From Hyposmocoma kahamanoa (Eukaryota; Arthropoda; Insecta; Lepidoptera; Cosmopterigidae), in the NCBI RefSeq assembly GCF_003589595.1, contig NW_020653713.1:3005923-3069922 (forward strand): DNA of 64,000 nucleotides, read 5' to 3'. The position numbers and the translations under genes are program-made. Position 1 is the first letter of the stretch; every line of letters starts with the position of its first letter. Shown in pieces: positions 63,081 to 64,000 of the stretch. Under the pieces are notes generated by a model. It had not been told where the DNA came from. It did no database searches and saw nothing but the letters and a program-made list of their open reading frames with translations.

Positions 63081-63970
63081 TGTGTGATAACCGCGTTAGT
63101 TTTCATAATAAAAAAGAAATAAGTTTTTGGTCAGCAGAAACTACAACATTATTATTGAAATGTAAACTACATACTACATATTATTTTACACATTGAGAAC
63201 AGGTATACTTGCCAATACAGGGAAAAAACGAAGAAAAAACAAGAAAACATATTGTACCCTATATTACTCCATGATGAAGTAATGCGGTATTGTAGTGTTG
63301 GGGCATCAAATGGACTGCAACCTAACGTTTCTCGCATATTATGTGTATAAGAAACAGCATATAAATAATCGTCCCATAAAACCATACTGCAAAGACATAC
63401 GTTCCAAAATCGTGAAGCAATGTTCCCTTCTTTATCAAACGTGACATACTAATCGATTTTTTAGTTACGATTATTATTAATATAATACTAATTCATCGTC
63501 TTTTGAAGGACATGCCTTTTTACTAAAGGCTCACAGAGGTCGTATTCCTCTAAAGAACGCAATTTAATCCAATGCAATGTGAAACAACACTAGCGTGATA
63601 ATTTCGGCGCCAAAATGTACTTGTCAGCGTTTACATAGATAGAATGTGTTTTATATTACATTCATTTACACATATCAACATATTCTCTTATACGTTTGCC
63701 ATTCGTAACACCTTCAGAACAAGTACCAGCATTGTTAGATGAATGTGCCTACTCAAGAACCGTCTCTAGTATTGTATACTTCACTTTAGCCGATAAAATG
63801 TGTTTGTCGTCGCCACTGGAATAAAGAGAACCTTTTCAATACTAGAGATGGGTTGTTAGCAGCTGTTATTTGTAACTAGTACGGTTTAACGTTGTGCAAT
63901 TTATATGATTACCACATACAGCATAGTCGTTGTAAAATTACAAATCTAAATTTTGCTTAATATTAAATAC
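63081..63970. other. Unassigned stretch
   Basis: The 72-codon minus-strand ORF at 63167-63385 has no recognisable domain. Nothing else is seen. Confidence 0.3.
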
Positions 63971-64000
63971 CTTGTTATAATTATTAATACAAAGATCGAA
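63971..64000 (-). repeat. SINE C tail, cut by window end
   Basis: CTTGTTATAATTATTAATAC and AAAGATCGAA match the SINE C tail as it enters the head, which would lie beyond the window. Confidence 0.65.

Noticed and set aside
1..64000. CRISPR array, operon or phage
   Set aside because: No regularly spaced direct repeats, no bacterial gene structure, and all repeats are eukaryotic mobile elements or microsatellites.

Overview
This window is eukaryotic, intron-poor and gene-poor. It is AT-rich, has no operons or bacterial-style genes, and I found no host exon that I can defend. The mix of repeats points to a moth or butterfly (Lepidoptera). It includes several tRNA-headed SINEs, jockey-type and RTE-type LINE remnants with lepidopteran-looking C-termini, a LINE whose 3' end is a short GTCAAA repeat, and many small inverted-repeat DNA elements. 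The lepidopteran assignment rests on recognition, not on a database search.

Almost everything annotatable is a transposable element or a remnant of one. The most abundant family, called A here, is about 300 bp long with 24 full or partial copies on both strands. It starts near GTAGCAGTAGAGCTCC, carries an internal CAGTAATG/CATTACTG hairpin, and ends in oligo-A. One copy has a target duplication of about 30 bp. Family F is up to about 470 bp, with ends close to AACCGACYTCAAAA. SINE families B, C, D and E have tRNA-like heads, some with readable A and B boxes. FB is a long-armed foldback element. M1 is a 286-bp MITE whose three copies each have a perfect 8-bp target duplication.

Layout. 1-5 kb: LINE, A and foldback fragments. 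5-7.7 kb: nothing recognised. 7.7-15.9 kb: A, SINE C, D and B, F, and an RTE-type LINE end. 16-24 kb: MITEs, SINE C, F, SINE E, and an A copy interrupted by a MITE. 24-35 kb: jockey and RTE LINE ends, SINEs, a SINE C with an inverted 5' part, and a SINE B interrupted by a MITE. 35-40 kb: mostly unique sequence with palindromes and a Penelope-like motif. 40-50 kb: LINE reverse-transcriptase remnants, A copies and a GT microsatellite holding a 10-N gap. 50-56 kb: LINE 3' regions and MITEs. 56-64 kb: A, SINEs, a decayed Tc1/mariner-like transposase, and a 322-bp inverted repeat with two near-complete hammerhead-ribozyme cores.

How the parts relate. The reverse transcriptases seen are pseudogenes here. 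Intact relatives elsewhere in the genome probably moved the SINEs and family A, which share 3'-end motifs with the LINEs. The MITEs would need transposases not encoded here. The best leads are the hammerhead-like inverted repeat, the twin-primed SINE C with its 12-bp target duplication, the M1 family, and family A with its LINE-like 3' end.
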